NCBI RefSeq assembly: GCF_933208505.1
Contig: NZ_CAKOEU010000004.1
Direction: 5' to 3' (one strand)
DNA length: 64,000 nt
From: Convivina praedatoris
GTDB lineage: Bacteria; Bacillota; Bacilli; Lactobacillales; Lactobacillaceae
The notes under the pieces were generated by a model. It was not told the origin of the DNA. It searched no databases and saw only the letters and a list, made by a program, of their open reading frames with translations. Positions 51,592 to 59,986 of the stretch are shown piece by piece. The position numbers and the translations under genes are program-made. The stretch's first letter is position 1, and each line of letters begins with the position of its first letter.

Positions 51592-52458
51592 ATGACTAAA
51601 ACAACACATTGGTGGCGTTATTGCTTGCTGGTATTAGGGCTTACAATAATTGGGGTAAGTGTTTTAATTTATTTTTACCATCCCAAAAATCAAGTAAAAG
51701 AGCTAACAACTATCCCAGCTAATACGGTGCCAACTTTTTATCTTCATGGTTATGGTGGCACTTATAACTCGACCAAAAATATGGTTGCAGCGGCTCAAAA
51801 GCAATCCGGTGTGAAGCGGGTTTTAATTGCTCGAGTAAATAAAAATGGTGAGGTTAAGTTCGAGGGTGATTGGCCAGCAGGCGTTAAAAGACCAGTGATT
51901 CAAGTGATATATGAGGATAATCGCAATTCAGATTTTCATTATAATGCGGCTGGTTTTCATCAAGTAATAACTAGCTTACAGGAGCGCTATCATTGCAAAA
52001 AATTCAATGTGGTGGCCCATTCAATGGGAAATTTGACGCTGATGTATTACTTAGCTGACTATGGTCAACAGCAACAGTTACCGCAGCTAGATAAATATGT
52101 GGCGATTGCTGGACATTTTGATGGGATTCGTGCTATGGATGATCCGGCTAATTCAAATCAATTAGCTGCAGACGGGCGTCCAGAACTGATTAAATCGTAT
52201 TATCAGTATTTATTAGATCATCGTCAAAATTTTGATATGTCGACTGTTGATGTATTAAATATCTACGGTGATTTAGAAGACGGTAGCCACTCAGATGGTA
52301 GTGTTACCAATGTTTCTTCGCAATCTTTGAAATATTTACTCGGTAATCAGGTTCATTCATATCGAGAATTACTAATTAAGGGTAAGCAGGCTCAACATAG
52401 TCAACTCCATGAAAATAGTACGGTTGATCGAGCAGTTATAAAGTTTCTGTGGGACTAA
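51592..52458 (+). CDS. DUF915-family alpha/beta hydrolase, membrane-anchored
   Basis: 288 residues. One N-terminal hydrophobic segment (about 8-28) is a signal anchor, so the catalytic part should be outside. TFYLHGYGGTYNS is the oxyanion-type strand and AHSMGN has the nucleophile Ser144; a C-terminal His is in QAQHSQLHEN. The family is common on the surface of lactic acid bacteria; the substrate is unknown. TATAAT at 51557-51562 may be its -10. Confidence 0.88.
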   Translation: MTKTTHWWRYCLLVLGLTIIGVSVLIYFYHPKNQVKELTTIPANTVPTFYLHGYGGTYNSTKNMVAAAQKQSGVKRVLIARVNKNGEVKFEGDWPAGVKRPVIQVIYEDNRNSDFHYNAAGFHQVITSLQERYHCKKFNVVAHSMGNLTLMYYLADYGQQQQLPQLDKYVAIAGHFDGIRAMDDPANSNQLAADGRPELIKSYYQYLLDHRQNFDMSTVDVLNIYGDLEDGSHSDGSVTNVSSQSLKYLLGNQVHSYRELLIKGKQAQHSQLHENSTVDRAVIKFLWD

Positions 52459-52462
52459 TAAT

Positions 52463-52491
52463 TTGTAATTTAAAATAACTTATTGTATGAT
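52463..52491 (+). promoter_or_regulatory. Promoter of the TPP riboswitch transcript
   Basis: TTGTAA at 52463-52468, a 17-bp spacer and TATGAT at 52486-52491, just before the aptamer. Confidence 0.7.
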
Positions 52492-52504
52492 GAGAACGTT
52501 AATT

Positions 52505-52583
52505 AATATCTGGGGTACCACTTTTGGTTGAGATTATACCCATCGAACCTGTCAGGTTAATACCTGCGAAGGAAGATAGCAAT
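52505..52583 (+). promoter_or_regulatory. TPP riboswitch (thi-box)
   Basis: TGGGGTACC..., then GGTTGAGATTATACCC (CUGAGA-like core) and CCTGTCAGGTTAATACCTGCGAAGGAAGA (thi-box tail in short blocks). It controls ykoEDC by thiamine pyrophosphate. Confidence 0.95.
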
Positions 52584-52591
52584 CTGGATGA

Positions 52592-52638
52592 AAAAACCAC
52601 TGGTTTCTGTGTTCTTTAGCACGGAATCAGTGGTTTTT
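52592..52638 (+). terminator. Expression-platform terminator of the TPP riboswitch
   Basis: The arms AAAAACCACTG (52592-52602) and CAGTGGTTTTT (52628-52638) pair, with an inner imperfect helix. Confidence 0.85.
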
Positions 52639-52682
52639 ATGTTAATCACAGTGGTTCCTCTTGCAAAATGGAGGGAATGAAC

Positions 52683-53255
52683 ATGCAACAAGAAACAAAG
52701 TCAACGACCTGGCATTTACAAGAGGTTATCTGGTTAGCCTTAATTGGAATTGCCTTTGGCTTAATTTACTGGCTAATGGATTCAGTTTATCAGGTAACCG
52801 GCGTGCTTTTAGGGGCCGTAGGTTTACAACCGCTCAATGACGAATTAACTTTAGGCCCTTGGATGATGGCTGGTCCGTTAGCCAGTTATTTGTTGCGGCG
52901 AATTGGAGCCGGTGTCCTAGGGGAGCTATTAGGTGCATCTGGTGAAATGCTTTTGGGTGGTACCTTCGGGGTTAGCACCTTGTTGTCTGGTGTGATTCAA
53001 GGGGTTGGTTCGGAATTAGGTTTTGCTTTGACTGGTTATCGAAATTGGAAAGCTGGTTTATGGTTGTCAACTTTAACGGGAACGATTGTCACCTTTGCTT
53101 GGTCGATGATTAAAAGTGGTTACCTGCATTATAGTTGGTCAATGCTTCTGATTCTATTTATCGCCCGCTTTATATCAATTTTTATTTTTGCAGGATTGTT
53201 GGTTTATTGGATTGTGAACCTTTTGGAACGATCACAAATTTTAAAAAAGCGATAA
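52683..53255 (+). CDS. ykoE: Thiamine/HMP ECF transporter S component YkoE
   Basis: 190 residues with five or six membrane helices, matching the YkoE family (LQEVIWLALIGIAFGLIYW, then a second conserved region GVIQGVGSELGFALTGY). AGGG at 52672-52675 fits ATG 52683 rather than the in-frame ATG 52668 or 52677. It binds thiamine or hydroxymethylpyrimidine, in keeping with TPP-riboswitch control. Confidence 0.92.
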   Translation: MQQETKSTTWHLQEVIWLALIGIAFGLIYWLMDSVYQVTGVLLGAVGLQPLNDELTLGPWMMAGPLASYLLRRIGAGVLGELLGASGEMLLGGTFGVSTLLSGVIQGVGSELGFALTGYRNWKAGLWLSTLTGTIVTFAWSMIKSGYLHYSWSMLLILFIARFISIFIFAGLLVYWIVNLLERSQILKKR

Positions 53256-53277
53256 AGAATAATCAAAGAGGAAAGTT

Positions 53278-54675
53278 ATGGCTTTAGTAACCCAGCATCT
53301 AACCCTTGCTTATGATCAAACTGTGATTATTGACAATTTGGATTTTTCCTTGTCTTCGGGAGAATTCACGCTGCTGATGGGACCTTCTGGTAGTGGAAAA
53401 TCCACCTTTTTGAAGGCTATGGCTGGTCTATATCCGCAGTTTGGTGGGCAAGTTAGCGGACAAATCACTTTGGATCAAGCCTCGGTCAGTCAATTGCCGG
53501 CTAATCAACGGGCTGAAAAAGTAGCTTTACTTTTTCAACATCCAGACGAACAGTTTGCCATGCCCACTGTTTCCGAGGAATTAATTTTTGCCTTAGAAAA
53601 TCTGGCCTTACCGGCTGAAGAAATTGACCGGCGCATTGCCTGGGCTTTAGATAAGGTTGGTATGACTGATTTTTATCATCGTTCCTTTATCACTCTATCA
53701 GGCGGAGAACTCCAGAAAATTGCACTGGTAGAAACCTTAGCCTTGGGTGCTAAATACTTACTATTAGACGAACCTTTTGCAGCTGTTGATAGCAAGGCTC
53801 GGGCTGAATTGCAGTCCCTTTTAAAAGAATTGGTTCAAGAGGGCTATGCCATTTTGGTTTCAGACCATGATGCCTATGGGTATTTGCCCCTGATTAATAA
53901 CTTATATCAACTCAAAGATCGTCGGTTGGTATGGCAAAATCCAGACCAATGGGGGAATTTTGCTTGGCAGTCTCAAAGCTATCACTTATCAAAACAACAA
54001 GCATCGGCAGCATTATTTACCTTTAATGCTTTTAATCTAAGTAGTGGGGGACAGGGTCTCTTAGAAAATTATCAGGGACAACTAGCTGCTAATGCGGTTA
54101 GTCTAATTACCGGCCCCAATGGGGTGGGGAAGTCGACCCTATTAAAATCTTTAGCTAAATTACAACCCTACCAGGGGGAGTTGTTTTATCAAAAACATTT
54201 AGTCAGCAAAATTTCCCGTAAAAAATATTTTAAGCAGGTGGCCTTAGTTTTCCAAAATGCTCGGGAACAATTTTTGACCATTACAGTTCAAGAAGAACTT
54301 AATCAAGTACTAGCTCGTTCTAACCAGAAAGATTATTGGACCAAGGAAAGAGTGGATCAGGTTTTAGCGACCTTACAATTGGAGAATCATCGTGACCACT
54401 CAGTTTATATACTTTCCGGTGGACAACAAAAAAAGCTACAGGTTCTTTTGATGTTGATTATGGCACCGGCTGTTTTATTGTTAGATGAACCCTTGGCAGG
54501 GCTGGATGTAAAGAGTGCTCAAATTTTAGTTAGTCTAATTGATAGTGTGCAGAAGGCTTGCCACTTGTCATTAGTAATCATTTCGCACCAAGTTCAGCCT
54601 TTAGTCCCAATTTTGGATTATCATCTTGTCTTTACGCCGGGGCAATTAAACGATAGTCAGGAGGTAAGGGCATGA
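53278..54675 (+). CDS. ykoD: Duplicated ECF/ABC ATPase YkoD
   Basis: 465 residues with two ABC ATPase domains. Walker A GPSGSGKST (about 35-43) and GPNGVGKST (about 281-289); signature LSGGELQK and LSGGQQKK; Walker B LLLDEP in both. It energises YkoE/YkoC uptake. It starts at ATG 53278 behind GAGGAAAG and overlaps ykoC by 4 nt. Confidence 0.94.
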   Translation: MALVTQHLTLAYDQTVIIDNLDFSLSSGEFTLLMGPSGSGKSTFLKAMAGLYPQFGGQVSGQITLDQASVSQLPANQRAEKVALLFQHPDEQFAMPTVSEELIFALENLALPAEEIDRRIAWALDKVGMTDFYHRSFITLSGGELQKIALVETLALGAKYLLLDEPFAAVDSKARAELQSLLKELVQEGYAILVSDHDAYGYLPLINNLYQLKDRRLVWQNPDQWGNFAWQSQSYHLSKQQASAALFTFNAFNLSSGGQGLLENYQGQLAANAVSLITGPNGVGKSTLLKSLAKLQPYQGELFYQKHLVSKISRKKYFKQVALVFQNAREQFLTITVQEELNQVLARSNQKDYWTKERVDQVLATLQLENHRDHSVYILSGGQQKKLQVLLMLIMAPAVLLLDEPLAGLDVKSAQILVSLIDSVQKACHLSLVIISHQVQPLVPILDYHLVFTPGQLNDSQEVRA

Positions 54676-55340
54676 ATTTGACGCAGCGTTTTATATTTTC
54701 ATTGACTATTTCATTGGAAGTGGCCTTTACGCAGTCGATTTGGGCCAATCTCTTGCTAGTATTCTTAAGTATTCTTTCACTATTATGGCGTCGGATTTCT
54801 GTAAAACGGCTACTGGGTTATTTACTGTTGGCGGCAATTCCCATGGCTGGTACCTTTTTGTCCTTTTATTTTTATGGCTCTGGCACTTCCAGCCAAAACT
54901 TTCATTTTGGTGGCGTTATGGCCAGTCGAATTTTAACTTTTGTCTATGTTGGTGCTTGGTTCAGTTACCGATTAGATGTTTACGAGTTAATGGCTTCTTT
55001 AGAGCAAAATTTACGACTTTCGACGACTTTTGTCTATGGTATTTTAGGGGCAGTAAGTTTTATTCCTCGTTTTAAACAGGCCTTACAAAGTATTCGAGCG
55101 GCCGGCTTGATGCGGGGGCAGTCTCTATCAATTTTTTCGCCAACCTTATATTTTAAAGCGATTATTCAAGCTTTAATTTGGTCAGAAAGTCTAGCAATGG
55201 CGATGACGGCCCGTGGTTTCCAAGAAGGGGGCCAACGTTCTCATTATCGTTTATATCCATACTGGCCTTTTGGCTGGCTTATTATTATTGTGGTTAGCCT
55301 GGCTTGGCCCGCTAGTATTATCTTATTTCATATCTACTAA
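54672..55340 (+). CDS. ykoC: ECF transporter T component YkoC
   Basis: 222 residues, CbiQ/EcfT family, with about five membrane helices and the coupling helix AAGLMRGQSL plus AMTARGFQEGG, the A-R-G motifs that dock to the ATPases. It completes the dedicated thiamine-precursor transporter ykoEDC. A perfect palindromic terminator follows. Confidence 0.92.
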   Translation: MNLTQRFIFSLTISLEVAFTQSIWANLLLVFLSILSLLWRRISVKRLLGYLLLAAIPMAGTFLSFYFYGSGTSSQNFHFGGVMASRILTFVYVGAWFSYRLDVYELMASLEQNLRLSTTFVYGILGAVSFIPRFKQALQSIRAAGLMRGQSLSIFSPTLYFKAIIQALIWSESLAMAMTARGFQEGGQRSHYRLYPYWPFGWLIIIVVSLAWPASIILFHIY

Positions 55341-55370
55341 AAAAGCCGTTCAATTAATTGAACGGCTTTT
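55341..55370. terminator. Bidirectional terminator between ykoC and citI
   Basis: The arms AAAAGCCGTTCAATT and AATTGAACGGCTTTT form a perfect palindrome. Confidence 0.9.
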
Positions 55371-56313
55371 AAATATAATCATTTTCATTTAAAATCCGGT
55401 AGGCGAGCGACTCGCTAAAAATTAAATCAGTGACGAGGCCAGCCCGTAAAACGCCTAAGGTTGCTTGGGACTTGGATTTACTCCGAACTAAACAAATTCG
55501 TTTAGGAACTTGTAAAATGTGATCAAGTGATAGACCAAAAACCTTATCTTGGTTTGGATTAAGGATACGTCCTTGACTATCAAATGGCCGACCATAAATC
55601 ATACCGGCAATTTGTTTGCTAGCTAAATTCGGAAAGAGTTGGTCCATATGATCATGCCAAATTGGAATTGATTGTAAAGAGGCCAATGTGCCAATTCCAG
55701 TGATGAGTGTATCCATCTTAGCCGCCATGTTGAGCGTATTAGCTAAAGAAGGTTCCTGAGTCAGGTTTTGACGCAAGTCATCATTGGCTAAATACAGTGG
55801 TGCTGGTAAGGTTAAGAACTCACCGGCGACTTTTTTGGCCGCTTTTTCGACAATTGGCATGGCTCCGGCCATAGAATTGTATTTCATATTATCACCAATA
55901 AATTGGGTGAACTTAATTTGATCCAATGGTGCAGTACTAATACTTTCGACTAGGCTAAGCATGGTATCACCCCAAGCTGCCCCAACAATATGATCATTAT
56001 CCAGTAAATGTTTAACCAAGAGGTTAGCAGCATACTTAGATAGAGATTCCTCGGTAGCTGTTGAAGTGGTGCTATCTTGAATGATATAGCAATTAGTTTG
56101 CGGGAATTCCTCTTTAAAGACTTGTTCAAGTTGAGGATTACGGCTGGCTAGGGCGGTGATTTCAATCTTCACTACGCCAGTTTTGACCGCCTCATTGAGA
56201 TATTTATTAATTAAATAGCGGCTGAGGTCATATTTTTCAGCAATTTGACCAAAAGATTTTTTATTTAAGTAGTAGTCCTCAGCGATTTGAGCTAGGACAT
56301 TAGTGGTTACCAT
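55369..56313 (-). CDS. citI: Citrate-responsive regulator CitI (SorC family)
   Basis: 314 residues. An N-terminal helix-turn-helix (KSFGQIAEKYDLSRYLINKYLNEA) precedes a SorC sugar/effector-binding domain with GxAWGDTM (VGAAWGDTMLSLV) and GIGTLASL. CitI in Weissella paramesenteroides activates the cit genes when citrate is present. It is divergent from citM, with a shared 256-bp AT-rich control region. The assignment rests on family plus position. Confidence 0.88.
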   Translation of the reverse strand: MVTTNVLAQIAEDYYLNKKSFGQIAEKYDLSRYLINKYLNEAVKTGVVKIEITALASRNPQLEQVFKEEFPQTNCYIIQDSTTSTATEESLSKYAANLLVKHLLDNDHIVGAAWGDTMLSLVESISTAPLDQIKFTQFIGDNMKYNSMAGAMPIVEKAAKKVAGEFLTLPAPLYLANDDLRQNLTQEPSLANTLNMAAKMDTLITGIGTLASLQSIPIWHDHMDQLFPNLASKQIAGMIYGRPFDSQGRILNPNQDKVFGLSLDHILQVPKRICLVRSKSKSQATLGVLRAGLVTDLIFSESLAYRILNENDYI

Positions 56314-56350
56314 GTAAGAATCTCCATCCCGTTAAATTCATTTATAAAGT

Positions 56351-56379
56351 AGTATAAACTAACATTTTTTAACAAGCAA
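56351..56379 (-). promoter_or_regulatory. citI promoter
   Basis: On the minus strand, TTGCTT (56374-56379), a 17-bp spacer and TATACT (56351-56356). Its -35 overlaps the palindrome at 56378-56409. Confidence 0.6.
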
Positions 56380-56409
56380 AAATAAAGTGATATAAGTCAC
56401 TTTATTTTT
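56378..56409. promoter_or_regulatory. 13-bp palindrome, candidate CitI operator
   Basis: The arms AAAAATAAAGTGA and TCACTTTATTTTT are perfectly complementary with a 6-nt spacer (TATAAG). It touches the citI -35 box. A second, weaker repeat (AAGATTA...TAATCTA) lies at 56456-56471. Both sit in the AT-rich region where CitI is known to act in relatives. Confidence 0.6.
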
Positions 56410-56489
56410 AATTGGGATTTTTAATTCAGCTAAATTCATTTTAATTTTTAAAAATAAGATTATTTAATCTAATTTTTCAAAAAGTTACC

Positions 56490-56518
56490 TTTACTTTTGG
56501 CTGCAATCCAACTAAAAT
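56490..56518 (+). promoter_or_regulatory. Probable citM promoter
   Basis: TTTACT at 56490-56495, a 17-bp spacer and TAAAAT at 56513-56518. Confidence 0.55.
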
Positions 56519-56569
56519 AATAATTGTGAAGCGGGTTACATTGATTAGAAAAAAGTAAGGAGAAAATGC

Positions 56570-57721
56570 ATGGTAGATATGGACGAAGTCCTTAATATTC
56601 ACGCAGCCCATCAAGGGGTTTTGGACATCAAATCCGAATTCGATATTAAGACAAATACTGATTTAGGGGAGGCTTATACTCCTGGAGTAGCAGGTTTAGC
56701 AAAGTTAATCGCTGCTAATCCTGAAAAAAAGAAGCTATATACTATGAGTGGGAAGTTAATTCCAATCATTACTGATGGATCGGCTGTCTTGGGGCTAGGA
56801 AACATTGGACCAGCGGCCGGATTGCCCATTGTTGAAGGAAAAGCGCTGATTTACAAGAACTTTGCCAACGTAGACGCGATTCCAATGGCTTTGAATCAGG
56901 TGAGTGAAGATGAATTTGTAAATACCGTTAAAAATATGGCTCCTTCTTTTGCTGGAATCCATTTGGAGGATATTGCAGCTCCACGGGTGTTTAACATTGA
57001 AAAGCGTTTAAGCGAAGAATTGGATATTCCGGTTTATCACGATGATCAAACCGGAACCGCCATTGTTGTATTGGCTGCTTTAATTAATGCGGCTAAGGTG
57101 GTTGGTAAGCATCTCAGTGATATGAACATTTTAATTAATGGGATGGGGGCTGCCGGTGTTGCTACAGCTAAGATTTTGTTAGCTGCTGGTGCTAAAAAGT
57201 TAACCTTGGTTGATATCCACGGGGTCGTGCATATTGACGATATGCGTTATAACGAATTCCAACGTCAAATTGCCCAAGAAGTTGTTCAAACGCCAGGATC
57301 AACTCTAGATGAAGTAATTGCTGGACAAGATGTCTTCATCGGTTTGTCCGATGCCAATGTTTTGACTAGTGAGCAAGTGGCCCAAATGGCGGATCAGGCG
57401 ATTGTTTTTGCCTTAGCCAATCCCGTACCGGAAATTTTGCCTGAAGAGGCACAAGCTGGTGGAGCGGCAGTTGTAGCAACAGGTTCATCACAATGGCCTA
57501 ATCAAGTTAACAATGTTTTGGTATTCCCTGGTTTGTTTAAGGGATTGTTAGCGACTGATTTGAAGCATGTTGACATGGATTTAGAGGTTAACGTTGCTCA
57601 AGGTTTAGCCGACTTGGTTCAAAATCCTAAAGCTGATGATATCGTTCCTGGTGTCTTTAGCGAAGGAGTTGTGGCTGCGGTTAGCCAAAAGGTGGTTGAG
57701 TACGCTAAGGCTCAAGGTTAA
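56570..57721 (+). CDS. citM: Malic-enzyme-type oxaloacetate decarboxylase CitM
   Basis: 383 residues of the malic enzyme family. YTPGVAGL and GKALIYKNFANVDAIP are in the N-terminal domain; EDIAAPRVFNIE and DDQTGTAIV hold catalytic and metal residues; NGMGAAGVATAKIL is the NAD-site loop. In citrate operons of lactic acid bacteria CitM decarboxylates oxaloacetate to pyruvate rather than acting on malate. AAGGAGAAA precedes ATG. First gene of the operon. Confidence 0.93.
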   Translation: MVDMDEVLNIHAAHQGVLDIKSEFDIKTNTDLGEAYTPGVAGLAKLIAANPEKKKLYTMSGKLIPIITDGSAVLGLGNIGPAAGLPIVEGKALIYKNFANVDAIPMALNQVSEDEFVNTVKNMAPSFAGIHLEDIAAPRVFNIEKRLSEELDIPVYHDDQTGTAIVVLAALINAAKVVGKHLSDMNILINGMGAAGVATAKILLAAGAKKLTLVDIHGVVHIDDMRYNEFQRQIAQEVVQTPGSTLDEVIAGQDVFIGLSDANVLTSEQVAQMADQAIVFALANPVPEILPEEAQAGGAAVVATGSSQWPNQVNNVLVFPGLFKGLLATDLKHVDMDLEVNVAQGLADLVQNPKADDIVPGVFSEGVVAAVSQKVVEYAKAQG

Positions 57722-57727
57722 TCAGTT

Positions 57728-58792
57728 ATGACAGCAGTTATTCGGCCGATTTATTTGCAACAATCACGTTTAAAAAAGGTTTGGGAAAATTTTCTAACTG
57801 CTCGTGGGGTTGATAATTTTGTGCCCGAGGAGTTAGCTCAAATAGAGATTACTTTGGGGATGTATGACGAGTCGGAAAACTTAGTCGGTACAGGTTCCAT
57901 TGCCAACGAAGTAATCAAATACATCGCAGTATGTGATAAGGGGAGTGACCAAAAGGGAGCTCGTTTTAACACTTTGATTACGGCCTTATTAAATCAAATG
58001 GCCCAATGGGGACGCTTTCATGCTTTTGTTTTCACCAAGCCAGAATATCGGGTTAGTTTCGAACACGTTGGGTTTAAAAGCCTAGCAGATAGTCCAACCG
58101 GTGTCATATTAGAACGAGGAACGCCCAATATTGATGATTACCTAGCTAATTTACCTCAGGCACCCCAACAGGCTCAAAATATTGCTAGTATTGTGATGAA
58201 TGCGAATCCCTTTACCAAGGGCCATCGTTACTTAGTAGAACAGGCCGCTCAAGCCAATGATTTTGTTTATGTCTTTGTGGTTAATCAGGATGCCTCACTC
58301 TTTACAACCCAAGAACGAATGGACTTAGTTATCGCTGGTTGTGCTGATTTATCAAATGTAGTGGTTGTTAATGGTGGCGATTATATGGTTAGTTTCTTGA
58401 GCTTTCCATCGTATTTCATTAAGAATCCGGATCAAGTGATTGGCTATCAGACAACTTTGGATGCACGATTATTTAAAAATAACATTGCGCCAGCTTTGCG
58501 GATTGATCGTCGCTATCTGGGCAGTGAGCCACAATCTCATACAACTAATATTTATAACGAAACGTTGCAAAAAGAATTGCCACCGGCAGTCGATGTGATT
58601 ATCGTGCCCCGTTTGGCAGCAGATGGCAATCAAGCAACTGTCTCCGCCCGGGACGTTCGGCAGGCCATTGCTCAGGGCAATCAAGCTGGTTGGGAAAACC
58701 TTGTACCAGCTACCACTGGGCAATTTATCACCGGACACTTAGCCCAATTACAGGCGCGAATTGAGAAAGGACAGCAGATTAATGGAAATTAA
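57728..58792 (+). CDS. citC: [Citrate (pro-3S)-lyase] ligase
   Basis: 354 residues. An N-terminal GNAT-like region precedes a nucleotidyltransferase domain with MNANPFTKGHRYLVEQAA (HxGH-type). It acetylates the prosthetic thiol of CitD using ATP and acetate, activating citrate lyase. It starts at ATG 57728, 6 bp after citM, and overlaps citD by 11 nt. Confidence 0.94.
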   Translation: MTAVIRPIYLQQSRLKKVWENFLTARGVDNFVPEELAQIEITLGMYDESENLVGTGSIANEVIKYIAVCDKGSDQKGARFNTLITALLNQMAQWGRFHAFVFTKPEYRVSFEHVGFKSLADSPTGVILERGTPNIDDYLANLPQAPQQAQNIASIVMNANPFTKGHRYLVEQAAQANDFVYVFVVNQDASLFTTQERMDLVIAGCADLSNVVVVNGGDYMVSFLSFPSYFIKNPDQVIGYQTTLDARLFKNNIAPALRIDRRYLGSEPQSHTTNIYNETLQKELPPAVDVIIVPRLAADGNQATVSARDVRQAIAQGNQAGWENLVPATTGQFITGHLAQLQARIEKGQQINGN

Positions 58793-59075
58793 GAAAACCG
58801 CTATGGCGGGAACATTAGAATCCTCAGATATCCAAATTATGCTGAGCCAAGGTAGTAATGGCTTAGAATTTGATTTGGTTTCTGATGTCGCTAAACAGTT
58901 TGGAAAGGCTATTCAAGCCACCATTACTGATGTATTGAATACCTATGATATCCATGATGCCAAGGTTAAAGTTGTTGACAAGGGGGCCTTGGATATGGTG
59001 GTTAAGGCTCGAGCAATTACGGTTGTACAACGGGCCTTGGACATGGCTGATGAGCCAGATTGGAAGGTGATTTAA
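58782..59075 (+). CDS. citD: Citrate lyase acyl carrier protein (gamma subunit)
   Basis: 97 residues. The conserved AGTLESSD places the attachment Ser at residue 14, which carries the phosphoribosyl-dephospho-CoA group. A longer frame from 58761 is possible, but GAAAGGA precedes ATG 58782. Its stop shares a base with the citE ATG. Confidence 0.95.
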   Translation: MEIKKTAMAGTLESSDIQIMLSQGSNGLEFDLVSDVAKQFGKAIQATITDVLNTYDIHDAKVKVVDKGALDMVVKARAITVVQRALDMADEPDWKVI

Positions 59076-59986
59076 TGGTTGCTGAAGAACGTTTACGTCG
59101 GACAATGATGTTTGTGCCCGGTAATAACCCGGCTATGGTCAAAGATGCTGGAATTTTCGGTGCTGATTCAATCATGTTTGATTTGGAAGATGCTGTGTCA
59201 ATTACCGAAAAAGACGCTGCCCGCTATCTAGTTTATGAAGCTTTAAAAACTGTTGATTATGGTAATGCTGAATTGGTCGTTCGAATCAACGGTTTGGACA
59301 CACCTTTTTATGAAAATGATATTAAGGCCATGGTTAAGGCTAATATTGATGTCATTCGTTTGCCTAAAGTTGAATCCGCTGAAATGATTAAAGAGTTGGA
59401 GCAGTTAGTTGAATCTGCCGAAAAGGAATTCGGTCGTGAAGTTGGTTCAACTCACTTGATGGCAGCGATTGAATCAGCTCAGGGTGTTGTAAACGCCAAT
59501 GAAATTGCGGCTGCTTCAGATCGGATGATTGGTATCGCTCTTTCAGCTGAAGATTACACCACTGACATGAAGACTCATCGTTACCCTGATGGTCAAGAAT
59601 TGCTATATGCCCGTAATGTAATTTTACATGCTGCCCGAGCAGCTGGCATTGCCGCCTTTGATACGGTCTTTACTAATTTGGATGATACTGAAGGTTTCTA
59701 TCGTGAAACACGCTTGATTCACCAACTTGGTTTTGATGGTAAGTCTTTGATTAATCCTCGCCAAATCGCGATGGTTAACGAAGTTTATCAACCAACTGCT
59801 AAGGAAATTTTGAATGCTCAAAACGTGATTGCTGCCATTGAGGAAGCCCGTCGTAAGGGTTCTGGTGTTATCGCTATGAATGGTCAGATGGTTGATCGAC
59901 CAGTCGTTTTGCGGGCAGAACGTGTAATGCGGTTAGCTAAGGCTAACAATTTAGTGGATTCGGAGGGAAACTACATTGAAAAATAA
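59075..59986 (+). CDS. citE: Citrate lyase beta subunit (citryl-CoA/ACP lyase)
   Basis: 303 residues of the HpcH/HpaI aldolase family. RTMMFVPGNNPAMVKDA and DSIMFDLEDAV near the N-terminus; HLMAAIESAQG and IALSAEDYTTDM hold the acidic metal ligands. It cleaves citryl-ACP to acetyl-ACP and oxaloacetate. GGAAGGTG precedes ATG 59075. It overlaps citF by 11 nt. Confidence 0.95.
   Translation: MVAEERLRRTMMFVPGNNPAMVKDAGIFGADSIMFDLEDAVSITEKDAARYLVYEALKTVDYGNAELVVRINGLDTPFYENDIKAMVKANIDVIRLPKVESAEMIKELEQLVESAEKEFGREVGSTHLMAAIESAQGVVNANEIAAASDRMIGIALSAEDYTTDMKTHRYPDGQELLYARNVILHAARAAGIAAFDTVFTNLDDTEGFYRETRLIHQLGFDGKSLINPRQIAMVNEVYQPTAKEILNAQNVIAAIEEARRKGSGVIAMNGQMVDRPVVLRAERVMRLAKANNLVDSEGNYIEK

Noticed and set aside
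56525..56540. TGTGAAGCGGGTTACA as a CcpA cre site upstream of citM
   Set aside because: It is partly palindromic but is 16 bp and has the wrong spacing for the 14-bp cre consensus.
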